A DNA stretch of 64,000 bases from Pseudopedobacter sp044361595 (GTDB taxonomy: Bacteria > Bacteroidota > Bacteroidia > Sphingobacteriales > Sphingobacteriaceae), in the NCBI GenBank assembly GCA_044361595.1, contig JBIKIN010000004.1, positions 1 through 64,000 on the forward strand, written 5' to 3'. Made by a program: the position numbers and the translations under genes. This document shows, in pieces, positions 28,021-36,873 of the stretch. The notes beneath the pieces were generated by a model. That model did not search any database and was not told where the DNA came from. It was given only the letters and a program-made list of their open reading frames with translations. Each line of letters opens with the position of its first letter. The stretch's first letter is position 1.

Positions 28021-28040
28021 TACCTTAAGAAGAAGAAAAC

Positions 28041-28736
28041 ATGAATAAACGAATTTTACTAGTAGAAGATGATCCCAATTTGGGTATGTTGTTAGAAGAT
28101 TACCTTAGCCTTAAAGGAAAGTTTAAGGTTACGCTTTGCGCTGATGGTGATGAAGGGCTTAAAGCATTTTCTAATGGTCAGTTTGATATTTGTATTTTGG
28201 ATGTGATGATGCCTAAAAAGGATGGTTTTTCTTTAGGTAAAGATATCAGGAAAATAAATCCATCTATTCCAATCATTTTTGCCACAGCAAAAACGATGAT
28301 TGAAGACAAAACCGAGGCCTACAGTTTAGGAGGAGATGATTATATAACCAAACCTTTTAGAATAGAAGAGTTGCTTTTACGTATCAATGCTTTGCTAAAA
28401 CGAGTTTCGTATCAATCCGAAGAAAACGAACAAAAGCCCACTAAATTTGAAATAGGGAATTATCATTTTGATTATCAAACTCAGGTGATATCTTTTCAAA
28501 ATCAGCAGCAAAAAGTGAGTACTAAAGAAGCTGAGTTACTTCGTTTACTTTGCCTAAAAATGAACGATGTTTTAACCAGAGAAGAAGCATTAATACAAAT
28601 TTGGCATGACGATAATTACTTTAACGGCCGAAGTATGGATGTTTTCTTAAGCAAGCTACGTAAATATTTAAAAGAAGACCCTAAAGTAGAAATTATAAAC
28701 GTACACGGTAGAGGGTATAAGTTATTGGTGAATTAG
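28041..28736 (+). CDS. OmpR/PhoB family response regulator
   Basis: The 231-residue protein has a receiver domain with Asp54 as phosphoacceptor (ICILDVMMPKKDG), acidic residues EDD near 9-11, the Thr/Ala switch (IFATAK) and Lys (DDYITKPF), followed by a winged-helix DNA-binding domain (VSTKEAELLRLLC, SMDVFLSKLRKYLKEDP, IINVHGRGYKL). It is the likely partner of the histidine kinase upstream. Co-transcription must cross the repeat stretch between them. Confidence 0.93.
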   Translation: MNKRILLVEDDPNLGMLLEDYLSLKGKFKVTLCADGDEGLKAFSNGQFDICILDVMMPKKDGFSLGKDIRKINPSIPIIFATAKTMIEDKTEAYSLGGDDYITKPFRIEELLLRINALLKRVSYQSEENEQKPTKFEIGNYHFDYQTQVISFQNQQQKVSTKEAELLRLLCLKMNDVLTREEALIQIWHDDNYFNGRSMDVFLSKLRKYLKEDPKVEIINVHGRGYKLLVN

Positions 28737-28752
28737 TTCGACCTAATAATTC

Positions 28753-29412
28753 TTATTTAATTAACTTATACCTTATAGCAGCTTGTACGTACTCGTATTG
28801 TTTATCGGTTTGGTAATAAGCAGCCAAATTAAACAGTTTATAATCCCATCCTGCTCCTACTCTAAAGCCCGTTAAATTTGTTTCTCGCAACAAAGCTCTG
28901 CTTCGTCTTTTCTCAAATTCTGAGCTTGAGCTGTTAGTTTCTGGAAATTGGGTTTTTTTAGACAATAAAAAAGCCTGATTAATACCAGGTTCTATAAAAA
29001 AGCCTGAATTTTTAAACGGATTAACCATAAAACTTAAAGGGATATCTAAATAATTTTTCTTTATTGTTATAACAGATTGACGAGTGTTTTGAGTTAAATC
29101 TTGTTGCCCATAACCTTTACGATTATACAATACTTCTAAGTTTACCCTAATTCTGTTAGATTTTACAAGCGAGTATTGTGTATAAAAACCTAAAACAGCA
29201 GCAGATATGGCAAAGGTACTACCATACATAGCAGCAACATTGTTTCTATTTTCACCTGAATATTTATAATAAGGAAATGGGTCTCTTAATTCTAAAAGTT
29301 TAGGCTCTGCATATTGCGCACCACCTTTTAAACCAAAAGTAAATTTAGATTGTGCATATACCGTAACGTTAGCAAATAAACAGATTAAGAATGTGTAAAT
29401 AATATTTTTCAT
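28753..29412 (-). CDS. PorT-like outer membrane beta-barrel protein
   Basis: The 219-residue protein has a signal peptide (ending VYAQ) and the pattern of a small barrel of the PorT/OMP_b-brl group: FTFGLKGGAQYAEP at the start, alternating hydrophobic strands, FMVNPFKNSGFFIEPGINQAFLLS, and GFRVGAGWDYKLFNLAAYYQ near the end. It terminates in YKLIK. It is the last gene of the minus-strand cluster 28.7-34.3 kb and begins one nucleotide from the stop of the next gene upstream, so the pair is probably co-transcribed. Confidence 0.7.
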   Translation of the reverse strand: MKNIIYTFLICLFANVTVYAQSKFTFGLKGGAQYAEPKLLELRDPFPYYKYSGENRNNVAAMYGSTFAISAAVLGFYTQYSLVKSNRIRVNLEVLYNRKGYGQQDLTQNTRQSVITIKKNYLDIPLSFMVNPFKNSGFFIEPGINQAFLLSKKTQFPETNSSSSEFEKRRSRALLRETNLTGFRVGAGWDYKLFNLAAYYQTDKQYEYVQAAIRYKLIK

Positions 29413-29413
29413 G

Positions 29414-30109
29414 TTAAAATTTAATTTGAACGGTAGGAACTAAAGAAATATGGGTAATGCCTTGTTGAAGTAGGTAAATAATATCACTATTTAAACCAAT
29501 GGCTGCATTTTTAGAAATATTATAATTGAGTTGAGCTTTTAATGGGAAACCCCAATCAAATTGTTTGGGATCATTGCCAATAGTATAATAATCTAAACTA
29601 GCAATAAAAATATTGCCGTTTGCATCTTGCCCGGTGCTATAGGCTGCCCGTGAAACAATAAATTTATTTACAGCTATTCCAATACCCGCCTGAAAAGAAA
29701 ATTTCTTTCTCTCCCAATATTTTTTGCTGTAAACCAATTGATAATAAATATTTCTGTGGTCTTCGTTTTCTCCCCAAAATAGTTCTGCTAGATCGTTATA
29801 CTTTCTAGGTGCTCTAATGTAGGCAAACGAGAAACTTATCTCATTTTTTTCATTCCATTGAGCAAATATTTCTTGTTTTACGCCAAAATCGGTGTAAATT
29901 TTATTGTTTTCTGCCACTATTGATCTTGGTAACGGATTTCCAAAAATACTATTTACTGGCCCCAATAAAGTACCATCATCTTTAGCTGCTAACAAGTTTG
30001 CATTAAATGTATCAAAGAATATACCTATGCCGCTTCTAGCACCAAATTTTATTTGGGCTTGAGAAGCGTTAGACAATAAAAAAAGCATATAAAAAATTAA
30101 CTTTTTCAT
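29414..30109 (-). CDS. Secreted barrel-like protein, paralogue B
   Basis: The 231-residue protein has a signal peptide (MKKLIFYMLFLLSNASQAQ) and ends in VPTVQIKF with a terminal Phe, as outer membrane barrels do. It is the same length as the protein at 32176-32871 and shares about half of its residues by eye (KYNDLAELFWGENEDHRNIYYQLVYSKKYW, shortened here to its core FWGENEDHR-IYYQLVYS). Nucleotide identity is near complete over the signal peptide and about 12 nt upstream, then drops. Function unknown. Confidence 0.7.
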   Translation of the reverse strand: MKKLIFYMLFLLSNASQAQIKFGARSGIGIFFDTFNANLLAAKDDGTLLGPVNSIFGNPLPRSIVAENNKIYTDFGVKQEIFAQWNEKNEISFSFAYIRAPRKYNDLAELFWGENEDHRNIYYQLVYSKKYWERKKFSFQAGIGIAVNKFIVSRAAYSTGQDANGNIFIASLDYYTIGNDPKQFDWGFPLKAQLNYNISKNAAIGLNSDIIYLLQQGITHISLVPTVQIKF

Positions 30110-30166
30110 TTTTAATTAGTTACTTATCTGTAAATGAACCTAAAAATCATAAAGACTATATTAAAT

Positions 30167-31102
30167 CTAAAGCTTATCAGTTAGCATCACCTTCTCTTGA
30201 AAGTAATTTTTCAACAACAATTCTCTTTTTACAAATTGAGCAAACCAATAATCATAAGATGCGCCAATAATTCCAACTTTAGGTAAATACACAAGCCTAT
30301 CGCTACCTCTTTGCACATTCAAATTATCCACAAATCTCCAATCAGTAAATATCCAAAATTGATGCGCTGTATAATTTTTAAAAGTAAAAGACATAGAAAA
30401 GAACATTAATGGTTTTTCTAATGACACTCTTAACCTAGAGCCTACGCTAAAATTAATTTGTGATGGTGCATTAATTGAATATTCTTTATTGATTTTAAAA
30501 CTTTGTTCTTCAAAAGCTTCTATTTTAAAAGCAGGTGATTTGATATTTAAGTAGTAAGAACTCATTAAATTTGGAAATATCATGGGTTGAGTTAAAACTT
30601 TAAAATATTCTATTAAACAATAATTTGCTTGATAGTAATTGTTCCCTTTCTTTATTATAAAAGCTATATCATCCCTTTTAAAATTTGCTTCAATGAGCTT
30701 ATTGGAATGTAAATAATTCTTAGTATTTAATGCAAAAGAATTCGATATATCTTCTAAAGAAAGTTTTCTTTCAGATAAATCTTGTGCGTTCACTTTGTTC
30801 CAAAGTAGACCATCTATACTTGGTAAAACTGAAAAAACAATTAAAGTGCTGCTATCTAAAAAGAAATTGAATAATTCTACATTTAAATCTTTTTGATACA
30901 ATTCTTTAGCATTTAGGTTTACTTTATGGTAATTAGGTTTTGTTGTTTCTTCTAAAAGAAAATAGTAAGAATTAATACCATTTTTATCTTTAGCTATAGA
31001 TGTTTTTATACATAAAATGTAAAATAGTATAACAGTTATACTTCTTAAAATACTAATTACATTTTTTTCCCGATTGATTATTATTTCTAACATCTCTTTC
31101 AT
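30167..31102 (-). CDS. Hypothetical protein with N-terminal hydrophobic segment
   Basis: The 311-residue protein has one hydrophobic segment at about residues 17-37 (ILRSITVILFYILCIKTSIA), either an uncleaved anchor or a signal peptide preceded by an overlong N terminus. The rest is soluble, with no motif I recognise. The first ATGs lie inside the end of the preceding fragment gene (50-nt overlap), so a later start, for example the codon at 31093, is possible. It belongs to the same minus-strand cluster of secreted proteins of unknown function. Confidence 0.6.
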   Translation of the reverse strand: MKEMLEIIINREKNVISILRSITVILFYILCIKTSIAKDKNGINSYYFLLEETTKPNYHKVNLNAKELYQKDLNVELFNFFLDSSTLIVFSVLPSIDGLLWNKVNAQDLSERKLSLEDISNSFALNTKNYLHSNKLIEANFKRDDIAFIIKKGNNYYQANYCLIEYFKVLTQPMIFPNLMSSYYLNIKSPAFKIEAFEEQSFKINKEYSINAPSQINFSVGSRLRVSLEKPLMFFSMSFTFKNYTAHQFWIFTDWRFVDNLNVQRGSDRLVYLPKVGIIGASYDYWFAQFVKRELLLKNYFQEKVMLTDKL

Positions 31103-31373
31103 TTAAATTTAGAACAACTTGTGAAGGATTTAATTTAAATATACCAGCAGCAGCCATTGGGTCAGCAGTCGCTTTTGGTAAACTAGGGTTATAGCTTATT
31201 AACGCCTCTGATAATTTATTAGCAAAATTTATTCCCATTTGACTATGGCTAGTATTTTTATCTGTCACAAAAAGCGTATTATATAAGTCAAAACCACTAA
31301 TACCGCTCAAAAAGTTAGGGCTGATATCTGGATATAAAGCATCACAATCATTAACAGAAATAGTTTTTTCATA
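31053..31373 (-). pseudogene. C-terminal part of an interrupted gene
   Basis: After the in-frame TAA at 31374-31376 the same frame stays open for 106 codons, YEKTISVNDCDALYPDI through NLNERDVRNNNQSGKKCN. There is no ATG near the beginning; the best alternative start is TTG at 31310. Together with the upstream fragment this reads as one protein of about 208 residues split by a single stop codon. The family is not recognised. The end overlaps the next gene by 50 nt. Confidence 0.5.
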
Positions 31374-31679
31374 TTAAGGGCATTTATTCTCACCGGCTTT
31401 TTTAATTAATTCTCTATATGCCTCAATAAAACGGTCTTGCCCATTTGGCAAGCTGCTAATATAAGTGGAATAACATTGTGTGCCAATTAAGCCACCATAT
31501 GCCATTGCTTTGTAAGAAGCAAAAGTAGCGTTTGGATTATTGTATATAGAGGGATAATTAGCCTGTGTGTAAGCCTTAATTGCATTTGCAATTTGGTCAA
31601 TTTGCATAGCAATATAATTATGCTGATGAGAATTTGAAAAACCAGCAATACTACCACTCCTATTATCGATATATTTAAT
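31374..31679 (-). pseudogene. N-terminal part of an interrupted gene
   Basis: An open frame starts after a TAA at 31680-31682 and runs to the TAA at 31374-31376. The first ATG is at 31607 (MQIDQIANAIKAYTQANYP), but plausible coding sequence (RSGSIAGFSNSHQHNYIA) lies upstream of it, suggesting that the original start is lost. The product has Cys residues (TQCYS, NKCP) and no signal peptide. It is in frame with the following fragment. Readthrough, a sequencing error or decay could each explain the stop. Confidence 0.5.
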
Positions 31680-31720
31680 TTAGTCTACCAAACGTAAGTT
31701 TTAAAATAAAAATATAAGTT

Positions 31721-32134
31721 TTATTGCTGACTAAATTCCGGAGGCATAATTTGCCTTACTTGCAATGTAAGGTAATCATACTTAGCTTCCGAAATGATAA
31801 AGAAAACTTTATAATAATAGAAAACATTTAGAATATCCTTATTTATTAACTCCACATACTGATCATAAGTTATTACTTTACTTGGGTCTAATTTGTGTTT
31901 TTGTTTTAAAGTTAAATTAGAGTCAAAATAACCAGTAACATATCCAGTTTGATTTTCATATTTATTTTTAATATAAATATTAACACCTAAAATTTTACCG
32001 TCTGTGATCTGATAAGTAATCTGGTTTGACTCTATCTTATCTACTCTTATATAAACAGAATCTCTAACTTCAATTTGCGAAAGTGATATCTTACTTAAAA
32101 ATAGCACAATGATTAATAAAAATAGTTTTTTCAT
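31721..32134 (-). CDS. Small secreted hypothetical protein
   Basis: The 137-residue protein has a clear signal peptide (MKKLFLLIIVLFLSKISLSQ) and a mature part of about 117 residues with alternating hydrophobic pattern (VYIRVDKIESNQITYQITDG) and many aromatic residues (LNVFYYYKVFFIISEAKYDY). No lipobox or sorting domain. Family not recognised. It lies between the barrel-like paralogue A (upstream) and the interrupted gene, all on the minus strand. Confidence 0.6.
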   Translation of the reverse strand: MKKLFLLIIVLFLSKISLSQIEVRDSVYIRVDKIESNQITYQITDGKILGVNIYIKNKYENQTGYVTGYFDSNLTLKQKHKLDPSKVITYDQYVELINKDILNVFYYYKVFFIISEAKYDYLTLQVRQIMPPEFSQQ

Positions 32135-32175
32135 ATTTATTGCCTTTTTGAAGCTGTGTTTTAGATGTAATTCAG

Positions 32176-32871
32176 TTAAAATGATAATTGTAGGACTGGC
32201 GCTAACGTTACATAGTTTATACCAATTTGAAATAAATAAATTACATTAGATTGCAACCCAAGGGAGGCATTTTTAGAAATATTGTAGTTGAACTGTGCTC
32301 TAAGCGGAAAACCCCATTCAAACTGATTAGGATCTTTACCTAGGGTAACATACCGTAAATTTGTAATAAATACATTTCCATTGTTATCTACACCCGCAGA
32401 ATATTCTGCCCTAGAAACATAAAATTTATTTACAGTTATACCTAATCCCGCCTGAAAAGAAAACTTCTTTTTTTCCCAATATTTACGGCTATAAACTAAT
32501 TGATAATAAATTTCTCTGTGGTCTTCATTTTGTCCCCAAAATAATTCAGCTCTATCATTATAAGCTCTTGGTTGTCTTATGTAGGTGAAAGATAAACTAA
32601 GTTCATTTTTCTCTCTCCATTTGGCAAATATTTCTTGTTGAAAACCACCATCTGTATTAATCCTTCCGCTCTCCGTATCTGAGTTTCTAGGTGTAGGATT
32701 TCCAAAAAGACTTACCTTTTCTTCAATAGTAGGCGTGTTGTCTTTTGGAGCTAGTATGTCTAAATGAAAAGTGTCAAAATAAAGGCCTAAGCCGCTTCTC
32801 ATGCCAAATTTTATTTGGGCTTGAGAAGCGTTAGACAATAAAAAAAGAATATAAAAAATTAACTTTTTCAT
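32176..32871 (-). CDS. Secreted barrel-like protein, paralogue A
   Basis: This 231-residue protein is the paralogue of the one at 29414-30109: same length, same signal peptide (MKKLIFYILFLLSNASQAQ) and matching blocks (RAELFWGQNEDHREIYYQLV, KKFSFQAGLGITVNKFYVSR, FEWGFPLRAQFNYNISKNAS). It ends in LQLSF, again with a terminal Phe as in outer membrane barrels. It starts 2 nt after the stop of the lipoprotein upstream, implying co-transcription and perhaps that the two products work together at the outer membrane. Confidence 0.7.
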   Translation of the reverse strand: MKKLIFYILFLLSNASQAQIKFGMRSGLGLYFDTFHLDILAPKDNTPTIEEKVSLFGNPTPRNSDTESGRINTDGGFQQEIFAKWREKNELSLSFTYIRQPRAYNDRAELFWGQNEDHREIYYQLVYSRKYWEKKKFSFQAGLGITVNKFYVSRAEYSAGVDNNGNVFITNLRYVTLGKDPNQFEWGFPLRAQFNYNISKNASLGLQSNVIYLFQIGINYVTLAPVLQLSF

Positions 32872-32873
32872 TT

Positions 32874-34260
32874 CTAATTAGTTACATTTTGTACTAAAGT
32901 TATACAACTTGACTCTAAACCCCATGTTCTCCATCCATCTATTAAACCTGGTTGTATTATTTGATTAGCAATATTTTTATTTGAAAAATAAAATGTTCTA
33001 TCAATAGGCTCTACAACGTATGCATGCTTTCTAGAGGGTATAAACATGGAAAAGGTACCTCCGGCAGAGTATGAATTATTCTCTTTTTTAATAGTAATAT
33101 TTGGTACTGTAATTGAAAAATTTGTTCCTTTGTCAAACTCAAATATTACTAGCGGAAGATCTTGAAAAGCGGGTAACCAATTACCAATAAATGTAGTCCC
33201 TACAGGTATCGAAATTTCTAAATTGCGATACATTTCTTTAACCTTTTTTCTTTTAATCTTTGGTAAATTAACTTGACTTGTTAATACCAGACCAGCAGTG
33301 GTGATTTCTCCATTTGCATCATAAGTCGGATTAGTTTGAGGTCTTAATAAAACTATTTCAGATGGACCATCAAATAAACCTTCTGCTTGTCTTGTTAATC
33401 TAAATCTTCCCCAAAATACCGGCGAGGTATTTAAAATTGTTGGAGTTAATGTAGGAGATGCATTTAACTCTGGTAAAAACTCACAAGGGTTACCATTTAA
33501 TGTGTTTGAATTAATCTCATCTTGAGTTGGCCCATCATCAATAGTAATAATATAAGTAGGATTTAACCAAGCATAATTATCATCAACTAAAACATAATCC
33601 CATGTTTGAGTAATGCTATTCCAAACAACGCCTTCATTTTCGTCAGAATTGTCAATAGCATGTGAGGTTATTGTGTAATTCAAATTTGGATCTACACCAT
33701 AATTATTAGTCAAGAAATTTTCAGAGTACGGAAAATAAATCTCAGCTGTTGGAGGTAGGTTCATGCACTCGAAACATGTAGAGCCATCGTCATAAACATT
33801 AGTACTTATATCCGAAGGTTTTTCTAGTATTTCATACTTTTCAGCATGTTCATAAGATTTATTTTTTAAAACAGTTAAGTATTTTGTTTTAAAATGATTT
33901 GCTACGTTAGCATCAATAGAGAAAACTTTTGGATTTTGTGCATCAATGCTTTGCGTTTTTCTTCCGTCTGATTCTTGAAAAAGCTCTCTAAATGTTAATG
34001 ATTCTTTATTTCCTGTTATTTTAAGCTTTTTTGTAATTTGTCCAGTAAGCTCATTTACAATGCTCCTATCTTTTAAGACCTCGGCCACAACCTTAGCAGA
34101 TTGTTCTAAACGTAATTTTAAAATTTCATCCTTTTTGTTTAAAACTCGTTTCAATACTTTAGAAGTTTGCTGCTGGGGGGGGGGTAGAAACATCTTTTCT
34201 ACAGGCGTTAAATAATAGCGCACCAGTTAAAAGCGCTAGTGTAATTTGTTTGATTTTCAT
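32874..34260 (-). CDS. Surface lipoprotein of unknown function with a frameshift in a C10 tract (candidate phase-variable gene)
   Basis: From the ATG at 34258-34260 the sequence encodes a lipoprotein signal (MKIKQITLALLTGALLFNAC, then RKDVSTPPP). At plus positions 34175-34184 there is a run of ten G (ten C on the coding strand); in this frame a stop follows five codons after the tract. The long body frame (446 residues on, QQQTSKVLKRVLNKKDE...) is open on the other side. Nine or twelve C would join signal peptide and body into one lipoprotein of about 460 residues. The body has a helical N-terminal part, a CFEC pair and a beta-rich C-terminal half; family unknown. It heads the operon-like run with paralogue A. 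Confidence 0.7.
34175..34184 (-). repeat. Homopolymeric C10 tract inside the lipoprotein 5' end
   Basis: Ten consecutive C on the coding strand, in a genome region that is otherwise strongly AT-rich. The tract sits at the junction of the signal-peptide frame and the body frame of the lipoprotein, the position expected for slipped-strand switching. Confidence 0.9.
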
Positions 34261-34494
34261 TTAAGACGTTAAGATTTAATTAATTTGTTTAGCTAGCTGT
34301 TATGAATATTCACCGTAATGATATTACATTAAAAATTAATTAAAAAATCAAACTACAAAAGTTAATTTAATGTTTTATTAAGACATTAAATTAATCTTTG
34401 GTTTATAAAATGATATTTTTTTTCTTGGTAGTATTTAAATATTTCTTTTGCTGTTGAGGGGGTCGTTTGTGATTTATATTGTTTAGAAACATAT

Positions 34495-35805
34495 TTAACC
34501 ACTCAAAGCTTCTTTATAAGTTTCCAAACAACGCTCTCTAGCTAGTTTATGGTCTACAATAGGTTTTGGATATTTAAACGGATCGGAAAACTCGGGAACC
34601 CATTTTTTTATGTATTTCAAATCTTTATCAAATTTTTTAACTTGTTCGTAAGGGTTAAAAATACGGAAATATGGCGCAGCATCCACCCCAGAACCTGCCG
34701 CCCATTGCCAGCCACCTACGTTGCTAGATAGTTCAAAATCTAATAATTTTCGAGCAAAATAACGTTCGCCCCAGCGCCAGTCTATCAATAAATGTTTGGT
34801 TAAAAAGCTGGCTACAATCATGCGTACACGGTTGTGCATAAAACCTGTTTGGTTAAGCTCTCGCATACCGGCATCTACAATAGGGTAACCTGTTTTGCCA
34901 TTACACCAAGCTTCAAACTCTTTTTCGTTGTTTCTCCATTTAATTTGGTCGTATTCTTTTCTAAAAGAATTTGTAGCCGAGTGTGGGAAATGGTATAAAA
35001 TAGAAAAGTAAAAATCTCGCCAAATTAATTCACTTAGCCACACTTCTGATTTTTGATTTTGAGCTTCTTTAACCAATTCTCTGATACTGATGGTACCAAA
35101 ACGCAAATGCAAACTGATACGAGAAGTTGCATCTTTTGCAGGAAAATCCCTGGCCTCGGCATAATTTTTTAAAGCATGTTTATAAGTTTGATCAGGAATA
35201 GCTAAAGTACTTTCTTCAAAACCCATATCGTTTAAAGAAGGAACTTCTAAAGGTTTAATGCTTACAAACTGACTAAAATATTCCTCGGTATGGTAAATTT
35301 GGATGGGTGAGTTTTGCAATTTATCTAACCATTTCCGTTTGTAGGGTGTAAAAACAACATAAGGACTTCCGTCGTCTTTTACCACTTCAGATTTTTCAAA
35401 GATGCATTGATCTTTGAAGGTGTAAAATGGAATGTTTTGCGAAGAAAATGTTTGGTTTAGTGCTTCGTCTCGTTTTTGGGCATAAGGCTCGTAATCATGA
35501 TTGGTGTAAACAGCCTTGATATGATAATCTGTTAAAACCTGATTCCAGACCTGTTCTGGCTGTCCATATTTTACCAATAAAGAAGAGTTTTGTTGCTCTA
35601 ATTCGGTTTTAATATTTACTAAAGTATTGTAAATAAAGGTAACTCTGGCGTCGTCTTTATCTTCTAATTTGTCTAAAATGTCTTTATCAAAAATAAAGAG
35701 AGGCAAAACCTGATAACCACTTTTTAAGGCTTGGTATAAGCCAGCATTATCATTTAATCTTAAATCTCTTCTAAACCAAAAAACAACAACCTCTTCTTTA
35801 TGCAT
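34495..35805 (-). CDS. phr: Deoxyribodipyrimidine photolyase (class I CPD photolyase-like)
   Basis: The 436-residue protein repairs UV-induced pyrimidine dimers with FADH- and blue light. It has the N-terminal alpha/beta antenna domain (VVFWFRRDLRLNDNAGLYQA) and the C-terminal FAD domain: SRISLHLRFGTIS, LIWRDFYF, GKTGYPIVDAGMRELNQTGF, HNRVRMIVASFL, and the tryptophan-rich GGWQWAAGSGVDAAPYFRIFNP. Length is slightly short of the usual 450-480. Its start overlaps the upstream epimerase-like gene by 8 nt, so they form an operon. Confidence 0.93.
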   Translation of the reverse strand: MHKEEVVVFWFRRDLRLNDNAGLYQALKSGYQVLPLFIFDKDILDKLEDKDDARVTFIYNTLVNIKTELEQQNSSLLVKYGQPEQVWNQVLTDYHIKAVYTNHDYEPYAQKRDEALNQTFSSQNIPFYTFKDQCIFEKSEVVKDDGSPYVVFTPYKRKWLDKLQNSPIQIYHTEEYFSQFVSIKPLEVPSLNDMGFEESTLAIPDQTYKHALKNYAEARDFPAKDATSRISLHLRFGTISIRELVKEAQNQKSEVWLSELIWRDFYFSILYHFPHSATNSFRKEYDQIKWRNNEKEFEAWCNGKTGYPIVDAGMRELNQTGFMHNRVRMIVASFLTKHLLIDWRWGERYFARKLLDFELSSNVGGWQWAAGSGVDAAPYFRIFNPYEQVKKFDKDLKYIKKWVPEFSDPFKYPKPIVDHKLARERCLETYKEALSG

Positions 35806-36715
35806 AAATATTTTTTAAAGCTGACGCTATAGTAGGAAATAAAAATTTGAAACCAGTTTGCTCTATTTTTCGGGTACTCATTTTTGTGCTTCCCAAAACT
35901 ACAGCTCCCATTTCGCCAAAGGCTAAATTTAAAACAAATGCGGGTACATTGGGTAACCATAAAGGCTTTTTAAGTTGTTTAGCTACCGCTTTTGTTAGTT
36001 CTGCATTGGTTACAGGGTTTGGAGCGCTCATGTTATAGGCTCCGTTTAAAGAAAGGTCGTGTATTCCTTTAAAATACATATTTATAACATCTTGTAAATG
36101 TATCCAAGGCATCCATTGCTTACCGTTACCTAGCGTTGCGCCAAAACCTAATTTAATTGGAGCGGCTAATTTTTCTAAAGCACCACTATTTTTATCTAAA
36201 ATTATTCCTGTTCTAAACTTTACTACGCTTAATCCTAGCTCAATACCTTCATCAACTGCGTTTTCCCAAAGCACACAGCACTCGCCTAAAAAATCGGCGG
36301 CGGGTAAATCTTCTTCTTTCATCAAATCATCACCTCTATCGCTATAATAGCCAGCCGCAGATGCTGAAACTATTCTTTTAACTTGATTGGGTTTGGTTTT
36401 TATCAAATCGTAAATTAACCTTATTGATGCTGTTCTACTTTCAATAATTTCTTGTTTACGCTCTTCTGTCCATCTACCATCTGCAATGCCGGCACCAGCT
36501 AAATGCACAATAATATCAACGCCGTTAATACAGTTTGGGTCAATTTGTTTTTGCTCAATATCCCATTTAAAAGTTTCAATTTTAGCGTCTTTATTTACCG
36601 TTCTGCTTAAGCAAGCTACAACATATCCATTGTTTAATAAATGTTGCACTAAATTTTTGCCTACTGTACCACTAGCGCCTGTAATTAAGACCTTACTTTT
36701 TACCATATCAATCAA
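35798..36715 (-). CDS. TIGR01777-type NAD-dependent epimerase/dehydratase-like protein
   Basis: The 305-residue protein begins with a Rossmann motif (VLITGASGTVGKNLVQHL) and follows the TIGR01777 (YfcH/SulA-like) pattern: HLAGAGIADGRWTEERKQEI, SASAAGYYSDRG, VVKFRTGIIL, LGNGKQWMPWIHLQDV and the C-terminal domain VPAFVLNLAFGEM. Substrate is unknown. Association with photolyase genes is common for this family and is seen here as an 8-nt overlap with phr. The ATG at 36706 (MVKSKVLITG) is an equally good start. Confidence 0.88.
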   Translation of the reverse strand: MIDMVKSKVLITGASGTVGKNLVQHLLNNGYVVACLSRTVNKDAKIETFKWDIEQKQIDPNCINGVDIIVHLAGAGIADGRWTEERKQEIIESRTASIRLIYDLIKTKPNQVKRIVSASAAGYYSDRGDDLMKEEDLPAADFLGECCVLWENAVDEGIELGLSVVKFRTGIILDKNSGALEKLAAPIKLGFGATLGNGKQWMPWIHLQDVINMYFKGIHDLSLNGAYNMSAPNPVTNAELTKAVAKQLKKPLWLPNVPAFVLNLAFGEMGAVVLGSTKMSTRKIEQTGFKFLFPTIASALKNIYA

Positions 36716-36873
36716 ACTTTAAATTCTTATTTAAGTTTTCGAAACTTTGTAAAGAATTATTTTTTTAATGAAATAACAAAAATTGTGCGACAAATGCGGT
36801 AGTTTATATTTTAAATAAAACTTTGCAAACCAAAATGGTTAAAAAGTGGTATATCAATAAACTATTTAAAATT

